A stretch of 64,000 bases of DNA, taken from GM7GCV1 sp965222065 (GTDB lineage Bacteria; Pseudomonadota; Gammaproteobacteria; Pseudomonadales; GM7GCV1). Where the stretch lies: NCBI GenBank assembly GCA_965222065.1, contig OZ244933.1, positions 930,001-994,000 of the forward strand. The letters are read 5' to 3'. The position numbers were made by a program, and so were the translations under genes. The notes under the pieces are model-generated. The model was not told where the DNA came from and did not search any database. It worked only from the letters and a program-made list of their open reading frames with translations. Of this stretch, positions 26,719-35,241 are shown one piece after another (the stretch's first letter is position 1; each line of letters begins with the position of its first letter).

Positions 26719-27009
26719 TTACTCAACAACGCCGTAGATGTCGTCTTCACTCATGATAATGAGTTCATCATCGCCATCTTTTATGGTGTTGCTATCTGCG
26801 TAGCGTCCGAAAATCACTGTGTCACCGACTTTGACGGATGGCGTCTGGACGTTGCCATTTTCCAGTGTTTTACCTGGACCTACCGCAATGACTTCACCCT
26901 GGTTGGGTTTTTCTTTTGCAGAACCGGTGAGGATGATTCCTCCAGATGATTTTTCCTCTTCCTCGCTGCGACGAATCACAACGCGATCATTAAGGGGACG
27001 AATCTTCAT
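26719..27009 (-). CDS. groS: Co-chaperonin GroES (10 kDa)
   Basis: Heptameric lid of GroEL. The 96 residues begin MKIRPLNDRVVIRR and carry the mobile-loop SGGIILTGSA and the IFGRYADSN segment. The ATG at 27009 follows GGGAGAAAAAAACG. Expression is probably heat inducible from two sigma32-like promoters located 75-160 bases upstream. Confidence 0.98.
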   Translation of the reverse strand: MKIRPLNDRVVIRRSEEEEKSSGGIILTGSAKEKPNQGEVIAVGPGKTLENGNVQTPSVKVGDTVIFGRYADSNTIKDGDDELIIMSEDDIYGVVE

Positions 27010-27084
27010 CGTTTTTTTCTCCCAATGGATATATAAGGTGTTCTAGGTTGGTTTGTCAGCACAGCCTTGCTGGCAATGCCATGA

Positions 27085-27112
27085 ATCTGGAGACTGAAAA
27101 CTCATTTTCAAG
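27085..27112 (-). promoter_or_regulatory. Sigma32-like promoter P1 for groESL
   Basis: On the minus strand CTTGAAAA (-35 at 27112-27107), a 14-base spacer after CTTGAA, then CTCCAGAT (27092-27085), against the heat-shock consensus CTTGAAA and CCCCATNT. It lies about 75 bases before groES. No CIRCE element was seen. Confidence 0.6.
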
Positions 27113-27140
27113 CTCCTAAATAGCTTTTTGTTGAAGCTCT

Positions 27141-27168
27141 TAATGTGGCCGTACAAATGGAATTCAAG
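27141..27168 (-). promoter_or_regulatory. Sigma32-like promoter P2 for groESL
   Basis: CTTGAA (27168-27163), 14-base spacer, CCACATTA (27148-27141) on the minus strand, just downstream of the fxsA stop. Same spacing as the proximal copy, suggesting tandem heat-shock promoters. Confidence 0.5.
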
Positions 27169-27172
27169 TCCA

Positions 27173-27634
27173 CTAGCGAAGTTTTTTGTCAGAATTTTCA
27201 TTTTCTCGCCGGTATTCTCCCTCAATAATCACATCCTCGTCAGAGGATCCCGTCTCGTAATGATGGTATCGACCACCGGAGGCAACAAATACCATGTTGG
27301 CCTTAAAGCGGGTAATCAATAACGCGCGAACAGGAGGAAGGAGCAACAAAAAGCCAAAACTGTCTGTGACGAAACCCGGGGTCAGCATCAAGGCACCGGC
27401 AAATGCCAACATCAATCCCTCAAGCATTTCATGGGCGGGAATCTGCCCTTCGTCCATTTTTTGACGAGCACGAAACAGCGTTGAAAATCCCTGTTGTCGC
27501 AAAAGGGTAATACCCAAAAATGCAGTAAAGAGAATAAGCGCAATCGTCCAGCCAACACCTATGGCAAAACCCACTTCGATAATGAGCCAGATCTCGATGA
27601 CCGGCATAAAAAGGAACAAAAGAAAGAGATAAGG
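27173..27634 (-). CDS. fxsA: FxsA family membrane protein
   Basis: About 153 residues with membrane segments near 3-20 and 25-45 and further hydrophobic stretches to about 105, followed by a polar C-terminal tail (EDVIIEGEYRREN). This matches the FxsA family, whose E. coli member reduces phage T7 exclusion by the F plasmid; its normal cellular role is unknown. The ATG at 27634 gives the family's usual MPYLFLLF start; a TTG at 27691 would add 19 polar residues. It is directly upstream of groESL, as in many gammaproteobacteria. Confidence 0.88.
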   Translation of the reverse strand, partial: PYLFLLFLFMPVIEIWLIIEVGFAIGVGWTIALILFTAFLGITLLRQQGFSTLFRARQKMDEGQIPAHEMLEGLMLAFAGALMLTPGFVTDSFGFLLLLPPVRALLITRFKANMVFVASGGRYHHYETGSSDEDVIIEGEYRRENENSDKKLR

Positions 27635-27766
27635 CATAGGACTGTTTCGGAAGCTTTGTTTCCTAGTTGGAGGCGTCCCTGATAAATTCAAGTTTTAACT
27701 GGCCCGGCCGTCGCCTGTTGTGTAACCTGAAGCGTTCCCGACGGCTTTACAGACAGAACACCAATA

Positions 27767-29263
27767 ATGCCTTTGCGTGCCATTTTTTTTAGCTCAATCA
27801 CCACCAAGGTTATTTCTCTCTTTTTCCTGGGGTTTGCTGCCGGCATACCGATCCTCCTTATCTTTTCCACGCTCTCACTGTGGCTAAATGAGGCGGGGGT
27901 TTCCAAATCGGCAGTGACCTATTTCAGCTGGGCCGCCCTGGGCTATTCATTCAAGTTTATATGGGCTCCAATTGTAGACAAACTCCCATTGCCCGTACTC
28001 ACAAAAACCTTCGGTCGTCGCAGGGGATGGTTACTCCTTTCGCAAGCCGCCGTTGTGTTTTCAATATTGCTGATGTCCAGTATTGACCCGGTTTACGGGC
28101 TTTCAGCGATGGCCTTTGCTGCTGTCTTGTTGGGATTTTCATCCGCGACACAGGACATCGTCGTCGATAGTTATCGTATTGAGTGTGCAACCGAGGAAGA
28201 ACAAAGAATCGTCGCTTCCAGCTATATCAGTGGTTACCGGATCGGTATGCTGGTCGCAGGGGCCGGCGGCCTGTTTTTGGCTGAGTATTTTGGCAGCACC
28301 AGTTCAGGATACCTTTATCATGCCTGGCAAAAAGCCTACTGGGCGATGGCAGTAATCATGCTGATTGGCGTGATAACAACGCTATGTGTTTCCGAACCGG
28401 ATATAAACGAAGACGAAAATGTTTATGCGTACAGCACTGCCGACTACATACGATTTTTCCTGGTTTTCCTCTTGTCCATCGCTGTATTGGTCGTGGTCTA
28501 CAGAAACTTCCCTGTTACCGGCAACTATGACAGCAACCTGATCAACTCTTTCATCGGCTTTCTGCAGCTCTCGGTATCCATTGCAGCCGGCATTGCAACA
28601 AGCTTTATTTGTTCGAACCTGGGAATTACCAACAAAAAAATGGTCAGGGAAAGCTATCTGGATCCTATTGGGGACTTCTTTTTCAGGTATGGCAAGCTTG
28701 CAATCTGGATTCTTGTCTTAATCGGGTTCTACAGGGTATCCGATATTGTTATGGGCGTTGTGGCCAATCTTTTCTACCAGGACATGGGTTACACCAAAAC
28801 CGAAATTGCCAGCATTACCAAGGTTTTCGGGGTATTAATGACCATCACGGGTACCTTTGCCGGAGGGTTCATTGCCCTGAAAATAGGGACGATGCGGACC
28901 CTTTTGATTGGAGCGGTTTTAGCTTCCCTGTCAAACCTGGTATTTAGCTGGCTTTCTTTACCCGGCAACAACACGATCGAAGCACTAACCATGGCTATCG
29001 CCATTGATAACCTCAGCGCTGGCCTGGCTGTATCCGCCTTTGTGGCCTGGCTTTCAAGCCTGACATCTATCTCTTTTACCGCTACCCAATATGCCATTTT
29101 CAGTTCGGTAATGACGCTTTTCCCAAAAGTTTTTGGTGGATATACCGGCTCTATGGTCGAGCTTGCAGGCTATTCGCAGTTTTTTGTTTTCACTGCACTA
29201 TTGGGAATCCCCATTATCGTACTGATTCTGGCGCTATCAAGACGACTTGAAACCAGCAGCTAG
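27767..29263 (+). CDS. ampG: AmpG-type muropeptide permease (MFS)
   Basis: A 498-residue MFS transporter with 12 or more membrane segments. AmpG imports GlcNAc-1,6-anhydroMurNAc peptides from the periplasm for wall recycling. AmpG-like features include GFAAGIPILLIFSTLSLWL at the start, the GRRRGWLL loop and SSATQDIVVDSYRIE. The length, slightly under 500, fits proteobacterial AmpG. The convergent neighbour ampD acts on the same muropeptides once inside, supporting the call. The start ATG is at 27767; fxsA is divergent. Confidence 0.9.
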   Translation: MPLRAIFFSSITTKVISLFFLGFAAGIPILLIFSTLSLWLNEAGVSKSAVTYFSWAALGYSFKFIWAPIVDKLPLPVLTKTFGRRRGWLLLSQAAVVFSILLMSSIDPVYGLSAMAFAAVLLGFSSATQDIVVDSYRIECATEEEQRIVASSYISGYRIGMLVAGAGGLFLAEYFGSTSSGYLYHAWQKAYWAMAVIMLIGVITTLCVSEPDINEDENVYAYSTADYIRFFLVFLLSIAVLVVVYRNFPVTGNYDSNLINSFIGFLQLSVSIAAGIATSFICSNLGITNKKMVRESYLDPIGDFFFRYGKLAIWILVLIGFYRVSDIVMGVVANLFYQDMGYTKTEIASITKVFGVLMTITGTFAGGFIALKIGTMRTLLIGAVLASLSNLVFSWLSLPGNNTIEALTMAIAIDNLSAGLAVSAFVAWLSSLTSISFTATQYAIFSSVMTLFPKVFGGYTGSMVELAGYSQFFVFTALLGIPIIVLILALSRRLETSS

Positions 29264-29271
29264 CAGCCACC

Positions 29272-29811
29272 CTATATTTCAGCCAAAAAGCGTTGCCAGT
29301 CAAAGCACGGACCTGGGTCTGTTTTGCGGCCAGGGGCTATATCAGAGTGACCAACGATTCGCTCTTTTGTGATGGCCGGGTATATAGACTGAATATCTTT
29401 GGTCAGGGTAACCAGGGCTTCATACTGATCGTCTGTGAATTCCTGGTCATCACAACCTTCCAACTCAATACCTATGGAAAAATCGTTGCAATTTTCCCTG
29501 CCTTTCCATTCGGAAGCACCGGCGTGCCAGGCCCTGTTGGCCAGGGGAACAAACTGAATCACCCTGCCAGTGCGTTTGATATAAAGATGTGACGAAACAG
29601 GATTGTCAGCAATTTCGGCAAAGTAAGGATGCTCACCGGGATCAAGGCAGTTCTGGAATAACTGTTCAACATACTCTCCCCCATAAATTCCGGGAGGCAG
29701 GGAAATATTGTGAATGACCAGAAGATCGACTTCCGAACCTGGTGGACGTTCTTCACAATTGGGAGATTCGACAATCTCTACGTTTTCTAGCCACTGCATG
29801 GCTGACTTCAT
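29272..29811 (-). CDS. ampD: 1,6-anhydro-N-acetylmuramyl-L-alanine amidase
   Basis: Cytoplasmic zinc amidase that removes the peptide from 1,6-anhydroMurNAc in wall recycling and so lowers the inducer of AmpC beta-lactamase. The 179 residues have the amidase_2 fold with zinc ligands in VIHNISLPPG (His), IVGHSDIAPGRKTDPG (His and Asp) and catalytic-region EL(E)G. The ATG at 29811 has GGAG eight bases upstream; an upstream in-frame start would run into the divergent nadC control region. It is divergent from nadC, as in Pseudomonas and E. coli. ampE is not next to it. Confidence 0.93.
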   Translation of the reverse strand: MKSAMQWLENVEIVESPNCEERPPGSEVDLLVIHNISLPPGIYGGEYVEQLFQNCLDPGEHPYFAEIADNPVSSHLYIKRTGRVIQFVPLANRAWHAGASEWKGRENCNDFSIGIELEGCDDQEFTDDQYEALVTLTKDIQSIYPAITKERIVGHSDIAPGRKTDPGPCFDWQRFLAEI

Positions 29812-29877
29812 CTGGGGATCTCCAATATACAAGGAATCAATATACAATGGCCGCCCCCAAACTGAACACCTCAAATT

Positions 29878-30735
29878 ATGTCAGCTGCCACTGCTATTAA
29901 TTATATTGCCCACCTGGTGGAAAGTGTGCGAACAGCACTTGCCGAGGATATTGGCACTGGAGATATTACCGCCAGGCTCGTCCCGGAAAACCAACAGGCA
30001 ATGGCAACTGTCATTACCCGCGAGCCAGCTATTGTCTGTGGTCGGCCGTGGTTTGATGAAGTGTTCAGGCAGGTCGACCCCCAGGTATGCATAACCTGGA
30101 AAAAAAATGAAGGGGACCTGGTTGCTCCCATGGATTCCCTACTGGAAATACGTGGAAATGCCCGCTCTATTCTCACAGCTGAGCGGACTGCCCTGAATTT
30201 CTTGCAGACGCTAATGGGTACGGCTACTACCGCACATCACTACGCGTCTCTTTTGAAAGGTACGGGCACTAACATCCTGGATACACGCAAAACTATCCCT
30301 GGCCTGCGCCTGGCCCAAAAATACGCTGTAAAGATTGGCGGGGCAGAAAATCACCGAGTCGGTCTCTACGATGCTTTTTTAATCAAGGAAAACCACATCA
30401 TCGCCTGTGGCTCTATCCAGGCGGCCACCCATCAGGCAAGGGAGATTGCTCCCCAGGCATTGCTGGAAATTGAAGTTGAGACACTTGAGGAATTACAGGC
30501 AGCTATCGAGGCAGGCGTAGATCGCGTCATGCTGGATAACTTTTCCAAAGAACAGATTCAGAAAGCCATTGAGCTCAAACCGGCCAGAATCCAGTATGAA
30601 ATATCCGGCAATATTACCGACGAAGGGCTGGCCGAAGGAATTGCGAACGGGATTGATTTTGTCTCCAGCGGGGCCTTGACCAAGAACGTTCAGGCCATTG
30701 ATTTATCAATGCGTTTTGTTATCCAGGAATTTTGA
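29878..30735 (+). CDS. nadC: Quinolinate (nicotinate-nucleotide) pyrophosphorylase
   Basis: Decarboxylating phosphoribosyltransferase that makes nicotinate mononucleotide from quinolinate in NAD synthesis. The 285 residues show EDIGTGDIT, AERTALNFLQ, the active-site NILDTRKTIPGLR and HRVGLYDAFLIKENH, and the C-terminal SSGALT. Length is typical. Its last 30 bases overlap the end of the convergent wecB gene on the other strand. Confidence 0.96.
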   Translation: MSAATAINYIAHLVESVRTALAEDIGTGDITARLVPENQQAMATVITREPAIVCGRPWFDEVFRQVDPQVCITWKKNEGDLVAPMDSLLEIRGNARSILTAERTALNFLQTLMGTATTAHHYASLLKGTGTNILDTRKTIPGLRLAQKYAVKIGGAENHRVGLYDAFLIKENHIIACGSIQAATHQAREIAPQALLEIEVETLEELQAAIEAGVDRVMLDNFSKEQIQKAIELKPARIQYEISGNITDEGLAEGIANGIDFVSSGALTKNVQAIDLSMRFVIQEF

Positions 30736-31827
30736 CAAAAGGATAGCAACGATCCTGTCAGCTGCATGACCATCCCAAAATTCTGGCACAAACTTTCGCT
30801 CTGAGTTTTCCATCTTCCTAATAGCTGACACCATTTCGGCCCGCTCTATCGAACTAAGCATGTTCATGCCAGCTTCCAGGGTGACAGGGCGCTCAGTATT
30901 TTCTCTCAAGGTAACGCACGGGGTTCCCAAAACAAGACTTTCTTCCTGTATGCCACCACTGTCTGTCAATGCCAATCTGGCGTTCGTTAACAGTGAGATA
31001 AAATCAAAATAGGCTTGCGGCTCTATAACGAAAAAGCCCCGGGTTTCTTCCAAATATTTTTCCAGCCCATGTTTTTTTGCGCTCGCGCGCGTGCGAGGGT
31101 GTACGGGAAATACAACGTTTGTTTCCAGGGCCACCTCTCTTAGTGACTGAAGCAGACTTTTCAGGGTATCCCCATCATCCACATTGGAGGGCCGATGCAA
31201 TGTGGCCAGAATGTACTGTTTTTTTTCAAGCCCGATATTACGAAAGGTCTGTAATTTTTCTATCTGCTGCAAATTGGACAGCAGGCTATCAATCATCACG
31301 TTTCCCACATGGAATATCCTTTCAGATGAAACCCCTTCTTTTGTCAGGTTTTGGATACCCGAAGGTTCAGAGACAAACAGGAAGTCTGATATGGAATCCG
31401 TCAAAATACGATTAATCTCTTCCGGCATGGTTTTATCAAAGCTGCGTAACCCGGACTCCACATGTGCTACAGGAATGCCAAGCTTTGATGCACAGATAGA
31501 TGCCGCCAGTGTGGAATTAACATCCCCGACCACTACCAGGACATCCGGATTCTCTTTTATGAGAACAGGCTCCAGAGCCTGCATAATGCGACCGGTTTGC
31601 TCCCCATGACCACCCCCGCTTACCCCCAGGTTATAGTCTGGTTCTGGTAATCCGAGCTGACTAAAGAAAGAACCCGATAAGGCAAAATCACTGTGCTGAC
31701 CTGTGTGAGCAAGGACCAGGGTTATGCTTTCTTCGCTGTGACTTTTTTTGGCCTTGTTAAGGGCCGTTACGATGGGGGCAATTTTTACGAAGTTTGGACG
31801 AGCGCCACCAACAATAAAAATTTTCAA
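30706..31827 (-). CDS. wecB: UDP-N-acetylglucosamine 2-epimerase (non-hydrolysing)
   Basis: Converts UDP-GlcNAc to UDP-ManNAc, a precursor for surface glycans. The 373 residues start MKIFIVGGARPNFVKIAPIV and include HTGQHSD, VVVGDVNSTLAA, HVESGLRSFD, PEEINR, the HPR region (HPRTRASA) and DSGGIQEE in the nucleotide-binding C-terminal domain. It is the last gene of the glycan operon and overlaps the upstream DUF354 gene by four bases (ATGA), so translation is coupled. No wecC dehydrogenase is present, so UDP-ManNAc itself or a product made elsewhere may be used. Confidence 0.92.
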   Translation of the reverse strand: MKIFIVGGARPNFVKIAPIVTALNKAKKSHSEESITLVLAHTGQHSDFALSGSFFSQLGLPEPDYNLGVSGGGHGEQTGRIMQALEPVLIKENPDVLVVVGDVNSTLAASICASKLGIPVAHVESGLRSFDKTMPEEINRILTDSISDFLFVSEPSGIQNLTKEGVSSERIFHVGNVMIDSLLSNLQQIEKLQTFRNIGLEKKQYILATLHRPSNVDDGDTLKSLLQSLREVALETNVVFPVHPRTRASAKKHGLEKYLEETRGFFVIEPQAYFDFISLLTNARLALTDSGGIQEESLVLGTPCVTLRENTERPVTLEAGMNMLSSIERAEMVSAIRKMENSERKFVPEFWDGHAADRIVAILLSKFLDNKTH

Positions 31828-32855
31828 CGATATAACTCCTGCATAATTTCATCCCAGAAGAAATCAACCGGATCTACTGTTTCCTTAATGAGAAGATCAC
31901 GCCGTCGGTTCATTTCTTCGGAAGAGACTTCCAGCACCGAATTGACCAACGCTGGCAATTCATCAATTTTTTCCGGGCTTAAACTAAAGCAAAGCCCCCT
32001 GCGGCCGAGCTCTTCAATGTAACTGAGACGGCCAATAAAACTGCTAATACGGATGGACCGGACGCCCAAAACAGCAGCTTCCGCCATCATGGTCTGGCTA
32101 TCCCCAATTACAAGCGACGCCCCGGCCAGGCAAGGGTGGATTTCTGACACCGGTATTTCCAGCCGATAAGGCTCATACTCTGGGCGCAAGGGCTTTTCTG
32201 ACGAAATAAAGACAGAATATTGTGGTTCCAGAATGCTTATTACCTGTTCCAATGCCGAATCTGCCATACCTCTTTCGTGAAGATCATGATGTGCTTTAAG
32301 CGACGAAAGCCTGATCAACACATAAGGCTTATTCCCGACTGACATAACAGGATTTCTTTCCCGGGATTGAAAACGTTTCGGGTGCAGATAAAACAATTCG
32401 TGGAATGAGGAGTACCGCCGGGCTTTACTCTCATACGCGCCCATTCTGGTCCAGTTTGTACATAAAACCCTGTTGGCGTATGGATAGCTGGTACGTGCAA
32501 TGAAAGGCACTACATCCGCATCATCGTCATTAAAAGAGATATTTCTCTTACCCAGCAACCAGGCACTAAAATTAACAGCGCCATATTTGGATAACCATAA
32601 ATCAATGTTGTCGCGTTTTGTGGCCGCAATAAATTTTGGAATGCTCGCAAGCAGTTCCAGGCCATTTCCCAGCATTCCCGAGCCGGCCACTGACATCAGC
32701 TTGAACTCTATTCCCAGTTCTTGCATAAGCCCCAGACACACATCCTTATCCCTGGCATACCAGCGAATACAAATGCCTTCTGGAGCTGATTCGGAAAGTG
32801 CCTTCATCATCCATACCTGGGACGGATGCGCCGGATAAAAGCCTATCGTCTTCAT
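31824..32855 (-). CDS. DUF354 family glycosyltransferase-like protein
   Basis: About 343 residues with a GT-B-like two-domain layout: an N-terminal ligand domain (MKTIGFYPAHP; SFNDDDADVVPF near 105) and a C-terminal nucleotide-sugar-type domain with LAGASLVIGDSQTMMAEAA. This fits DUF354, related to the MurG/epimerase superfamily and often found next to UDP-GlcNAc 2-epimerase genes; no member-specific activity is known to me. The start could be ATG at 32855 or 32861. It overlaps the neighbouring genes by four bases on both sides, so it belongs to the same coupled pathway. Confidence 0.82.
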   Translation of the reverse strand: MKTIGFYPAHPSQVWMMKALSESAPEGICIRWYARDKDVCLGLMQELGIEFKLMSVAGSGMLGNGLELLASIPKFIAATKRDNIDLWLSKYGAVNFSAWLLGKRNISFNDDDADVVPFIARTSYPYANRVLCTNWTRMGAYESKARRYSSFHELFYLHPKRFQSRERNPVMSVGNKPYVLIRLSSLKAHHDLHERGMADSALEQVISILEPQYSVFISSEKPLRPEYEPYRLEIPVSEIHPCLAGASLVIGDSQTMMAEAAVLGVRSIRISSFIGRLSYIEELGRRGLCFSLSPEKIDELPALVNSVLEVSSEEMNRRRDLLIKETVDPVDFFWDEIMQELYR

Positions 32856-33745
32856 TTGCATATACTTCTTAGCAGGCCGGATAAAAGGATATTTACAAGC
32901 TCGGCAAGCAACAGAATAATCCTGGAAACCAGTGCGGCACAAACAGCGACGGCGTCACCGATGCCAGACAGACTGGACATGTAGGCCATAACGGCCTCAC
33001 GGACTCCCAGACCGCCCGGGACAACAATAGCAAGCTGGCCCGCCAGACCTGAAAAGTACAAAACCGATGCCGACTGTATAAAGCTGAATGCTGTTTCTCC
33101 CAGTCCGGAAGTCATGACAAGGTAAAAGGCTGCTGTGTGGGCAAGCATTGCCGGCATGACAAATACCATGCCTCGAAGCATTTTCCCGGGATTCCCCAGA
33201 CCTTCAGGATGAAAAAAATGCGTAAACCGGTCGGGCAAAAGCCTTAAAAACGAGATAGCAATTTGACGGCAAAACACAACGACAATCACGGGAATCGACA
33301 GCAACACGGAGGCTATGGGTACAGAAAAAAGGAAGAAGCACACCCCTAACAATGCCAGGGCGCCAAGTACAATCAGCAGCTCATTCAAGCTGGCACTTAC
33401 CCCTTGTTTCAACGAACTCTTTTCCAGGCCATGCCGAACCGCGTAACCAAATACTTTACCCGGGATGTAGCGGAACACTCTTGATACTGACCACGCCCAA
33501 TACGAGCCAGAAAAACTGGAGGCGACATTTTGTGCTTTTATCAGCCGGTACCATAAAAGTGCATTAAAAAATCCACCAACGGTGGACAACAAAATGGACC
33601 AGCACAACACCCATACCGGGATACCCATGGCCAATTCCAGTATTGCCTGATCAGTACGACCTACCAGATGCATCAAATAGGCGACAGAGACCCCTATTAT
33701 CGATATGGCTAAAAGTGCCCTCACCCAGGTTTGTTTCAACATCAT
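32852..33745 (-). CDS. Flippase-like lysylphosphatidylglycerol-synthase TM family protein (UPF0104)
   Basis: About 297 residues, nearly all hydrophobic, with some eight membrane segments. It carries the LPG_synthase_TM/UPF0104 features: FFNALLWYRLIK, RYIPGKVFGYAVR and GLAGQLAIVVPGGLGVREA. This domain is the membrane flippase part of MprF, and stand-alone copies occur in glycan clusters. It may move a lipid-linked sugar or be an accessory to one (inference). The start at 33745 uses a TGATG junction with the methyltransferase stop; the frame extends upstream to 33892 but inside that gene. It overlaps the DUF354 gene by four bases. Confidence 0.83.
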   Translation of the reverse strand: MMLKQTWVRALLAISIIGVSVAYLMHLVGRTDQAILELAMGIPVWVLCWSILLSTVGGFFNALLWYRLIKAQNVASSFSGSYWAWSVSRVFRYIPGKVFGYAVRHGLEKSSLKQGVSASLNELLIVLGALALLGVCFFLFSVPIASVLLSIPVIVVVFCRQIAISFLRLLPDRFTHFFHPEGLGNPGKMLRGMVFVMPAMLAHTAAFYLVMTSGLGETAFSFIQSASVLYFSGLAGQLAIVVPGGLGVREAVMAYMSSLSGIGDAVAVCAALVSRIILLLAELVNILLSGLLRSICK

Positions 33746-34311
33746 CAGGAGTTGGGGCGAGTGGCCCTGGCAATGGTCTGATAGCAGAAAAAACGCGGAC
33801 ATGGGATCAGTCCAAACGGAGGCAAGGGAAAACCTCCTGAATAAAGTTCTACATTTTCGAACCCGACAGACTCCAACATACGTATCAGCCAACGCTGCGG
33901 AAAAAGAATCAGGTGATCACTGGTGTAATAAAAGCGCCGGTTAAGCAAAAGAGTAAGCGCGCTTTCTATCGGGCTGTGCGGGTTTGGCGTGCTTAGGACA
34001 ATACTGCCTCCCGGAGACACAAGTCGATAACACTCTCTTAGAAAGTCTATGGGTCTCTCGAGATGCTCAAGGATTTCTCCGGCAACTATCCCATCATATC
34101 GGGCGCTATTCAGGGATTCCATTGAGCCCAGATGCAGCTCACTGTAGTTGTCAGGAAGACTGGCTTTAACCAGATCCAACCCTTCTACGATGGAGTTTTG
34201 TAAAAACGGGTTCGGGTATTGGGAGCATCCTATGTCCAGAACCCGCTGCTTCCCCGAAACCAGCCCGGCCATTTTTTTTAGACGATAGTTTTCATTAACT
34301 GTGCAAACCAT
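33745..34311 (-). CDS. SAM-dependent class I methyltransferase
   Basis: 188 residues of a Methyltransf_11/23-like Rossmann protein: SAM motif I VLDIGCSQYPNP near residue 24, YDGIVAGEILEHLERP (motif IV region) and LVSPGGSIVLSTPNPHS. Such enzymes in glycan loci usually methylate a sugar or lipid-linked intermediate; the acceptor is unknown. It is slightly short but appears complete. It follows the GT2 gene by 15 bases and shares a TGATG junction with the flippase-like gene. Confidence 0.85.
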   Translation of the reverse strand: MVCTVNENYRLKKMAGLVSGKQRVLDIGCSQYPNPFLQNSIVEGLDLVKASLPDNYSELHLGSMESLNSARYDGIVAGEILEHLERPIDFLRECYRLVSPGGSIVLSTPNPHSPIESALTLLLNRRFYYTSDHLILFPQRWLIRMLESVGFENVELYSGGFPLPPFGLIPCPRFFCYQTIARATRPNS

Positions 34312-34326
34312 TCGACAGGCCTTGAG

Positions 34327-35190
34327 CTAATGATCGTCTCTGCGAGAGTACGTCAGTGTCGTAATCTGTTCTGAAATCAGCCCCATCAGAAACATGATGA
34401 TTGAGCTGGTTAGCAACAAGGCACTCATGTTGGTAAATCGGGATACAGTGACGAATGTATAGGTGTAATAACCAATACCCAAAAGAAAGTGGAGAAGTGA
34501 TATTGGAAGAAAAATTTTCAGCGGCGAATAAAGTGTCCCCACCTTAAAAATAATAAGCAGAAACCGAACACCATCCCGCCAGATTCTCAGATGACTTTTA
34601 CCAATCCTTTTGGCCGCCTTAATGGGGATATAGGCGACAGGGTAGCCCGAACGGAAAAAAGCCATCGTAATCGTTGTAGGATAAGAAAACTTATTGGGCA
34701 ATAACGAAAGGAATTCACGAAATTTTCTTGCCTTAACCAATCTAAATCCTGAGGTAAGATCTTCCACTTTCTGACCAACGATCAGACTGGCAAAGCGATT
34801 ATAGAAACCGTTTCCCAACCCCCTAAACATAGATGCCTGCGATTCGGAATCCCTGGCGCCAACGACCATATCGAAACTGTTGCGGTCGAGCACTTCCAGC
34901 ATTCTTTCAATATCTGAGGGGTCGTGTTGCCCATCTGCGTCCATAAAGCAAAGCAATTCACCTGACGCGTTTCTTGCGCCCGTCTTTATTGCGGCACCAT
35001 TCCCCTGTGAATACGGGTGGGAAATCACCGAAGCCCCCAAAGCCTGTGATAACCCGGCAGTATTATCTGTAGACCCGTCGTCAACCACGATAATTTCGGC
35101 ATTTGGATGAAGCTGCCTTAATCTTGGCAAGAGCATTTCCAGCCCTTTTTCCTCGTCCTTTGCCGGTATAACCACACTTAATGATTGCAT
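34327..35190 (-). CDS. Family 2 glycosyltransferase, polyprenyl-phosphate sugar synthase-like
   Basis: 287 residues. A GT-A domain (1-215) of the DPM1/DPG-synthase type has SVVIPAKDEE, IIVVDDGSTD, the metal-binding FMDADGQHDP and DLTSGFRLVK. It is followed by two membrane segments (about 220-245 and 255-275). Enzymes of this shape transfer a sugar from a nucleotide donor to undecaprenyl phosphate on the inner face of the membrane, providing a lipid-linked donor for a GT-C enzyme. The neighbouring polytopic protein could be that enzyme (inference). First gene of the coupled set. Confidence 0.88.
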   Translation of the reverse strand: MQSLSVVIPAKDEEKGLEMLLPRLRQLHPNAEIIVVDDGSTDNTAGLSQALGASVISHPYSQGNGAAIKTGARNASGELLCFMDADGQHDPSDIERMLEVLDRNSFDMVVGARDSESQASMFRGLGNGFYNRFASLIVGQKVEDLTSGFRLVKARKFREFLSLLPNKFSYPTTITMAFFRSGYPVAYIPIKAAKRIGKSHLRIWRDGVRFLLIIFKVGTLYSPLKIFLPISLLHFLLGIGYYTYTFVTVSRFTNMSALLLTSSIIMFLMGLISEQITTLTYSRRDDH

Positions 35191-35241
35191 CGCTTTTTAT
35201 CTCAATTAATCATGGGCTGCACAGAGCTGCCAGGGTATACA

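Noticed and set aside
27635..27691. N-terminal extension of FxsA from a TTG
   Set aside because: Extra residues are polar and precede the usual MPYLFLLF family start.
30736..30790. tRNA-Thr expected beside nadC as in P. aeruginosa
   Set aside because: No cloverleaf or T-loop (GGTTCGA-like) sequence is visible there; wecB coding sequence fills the site.
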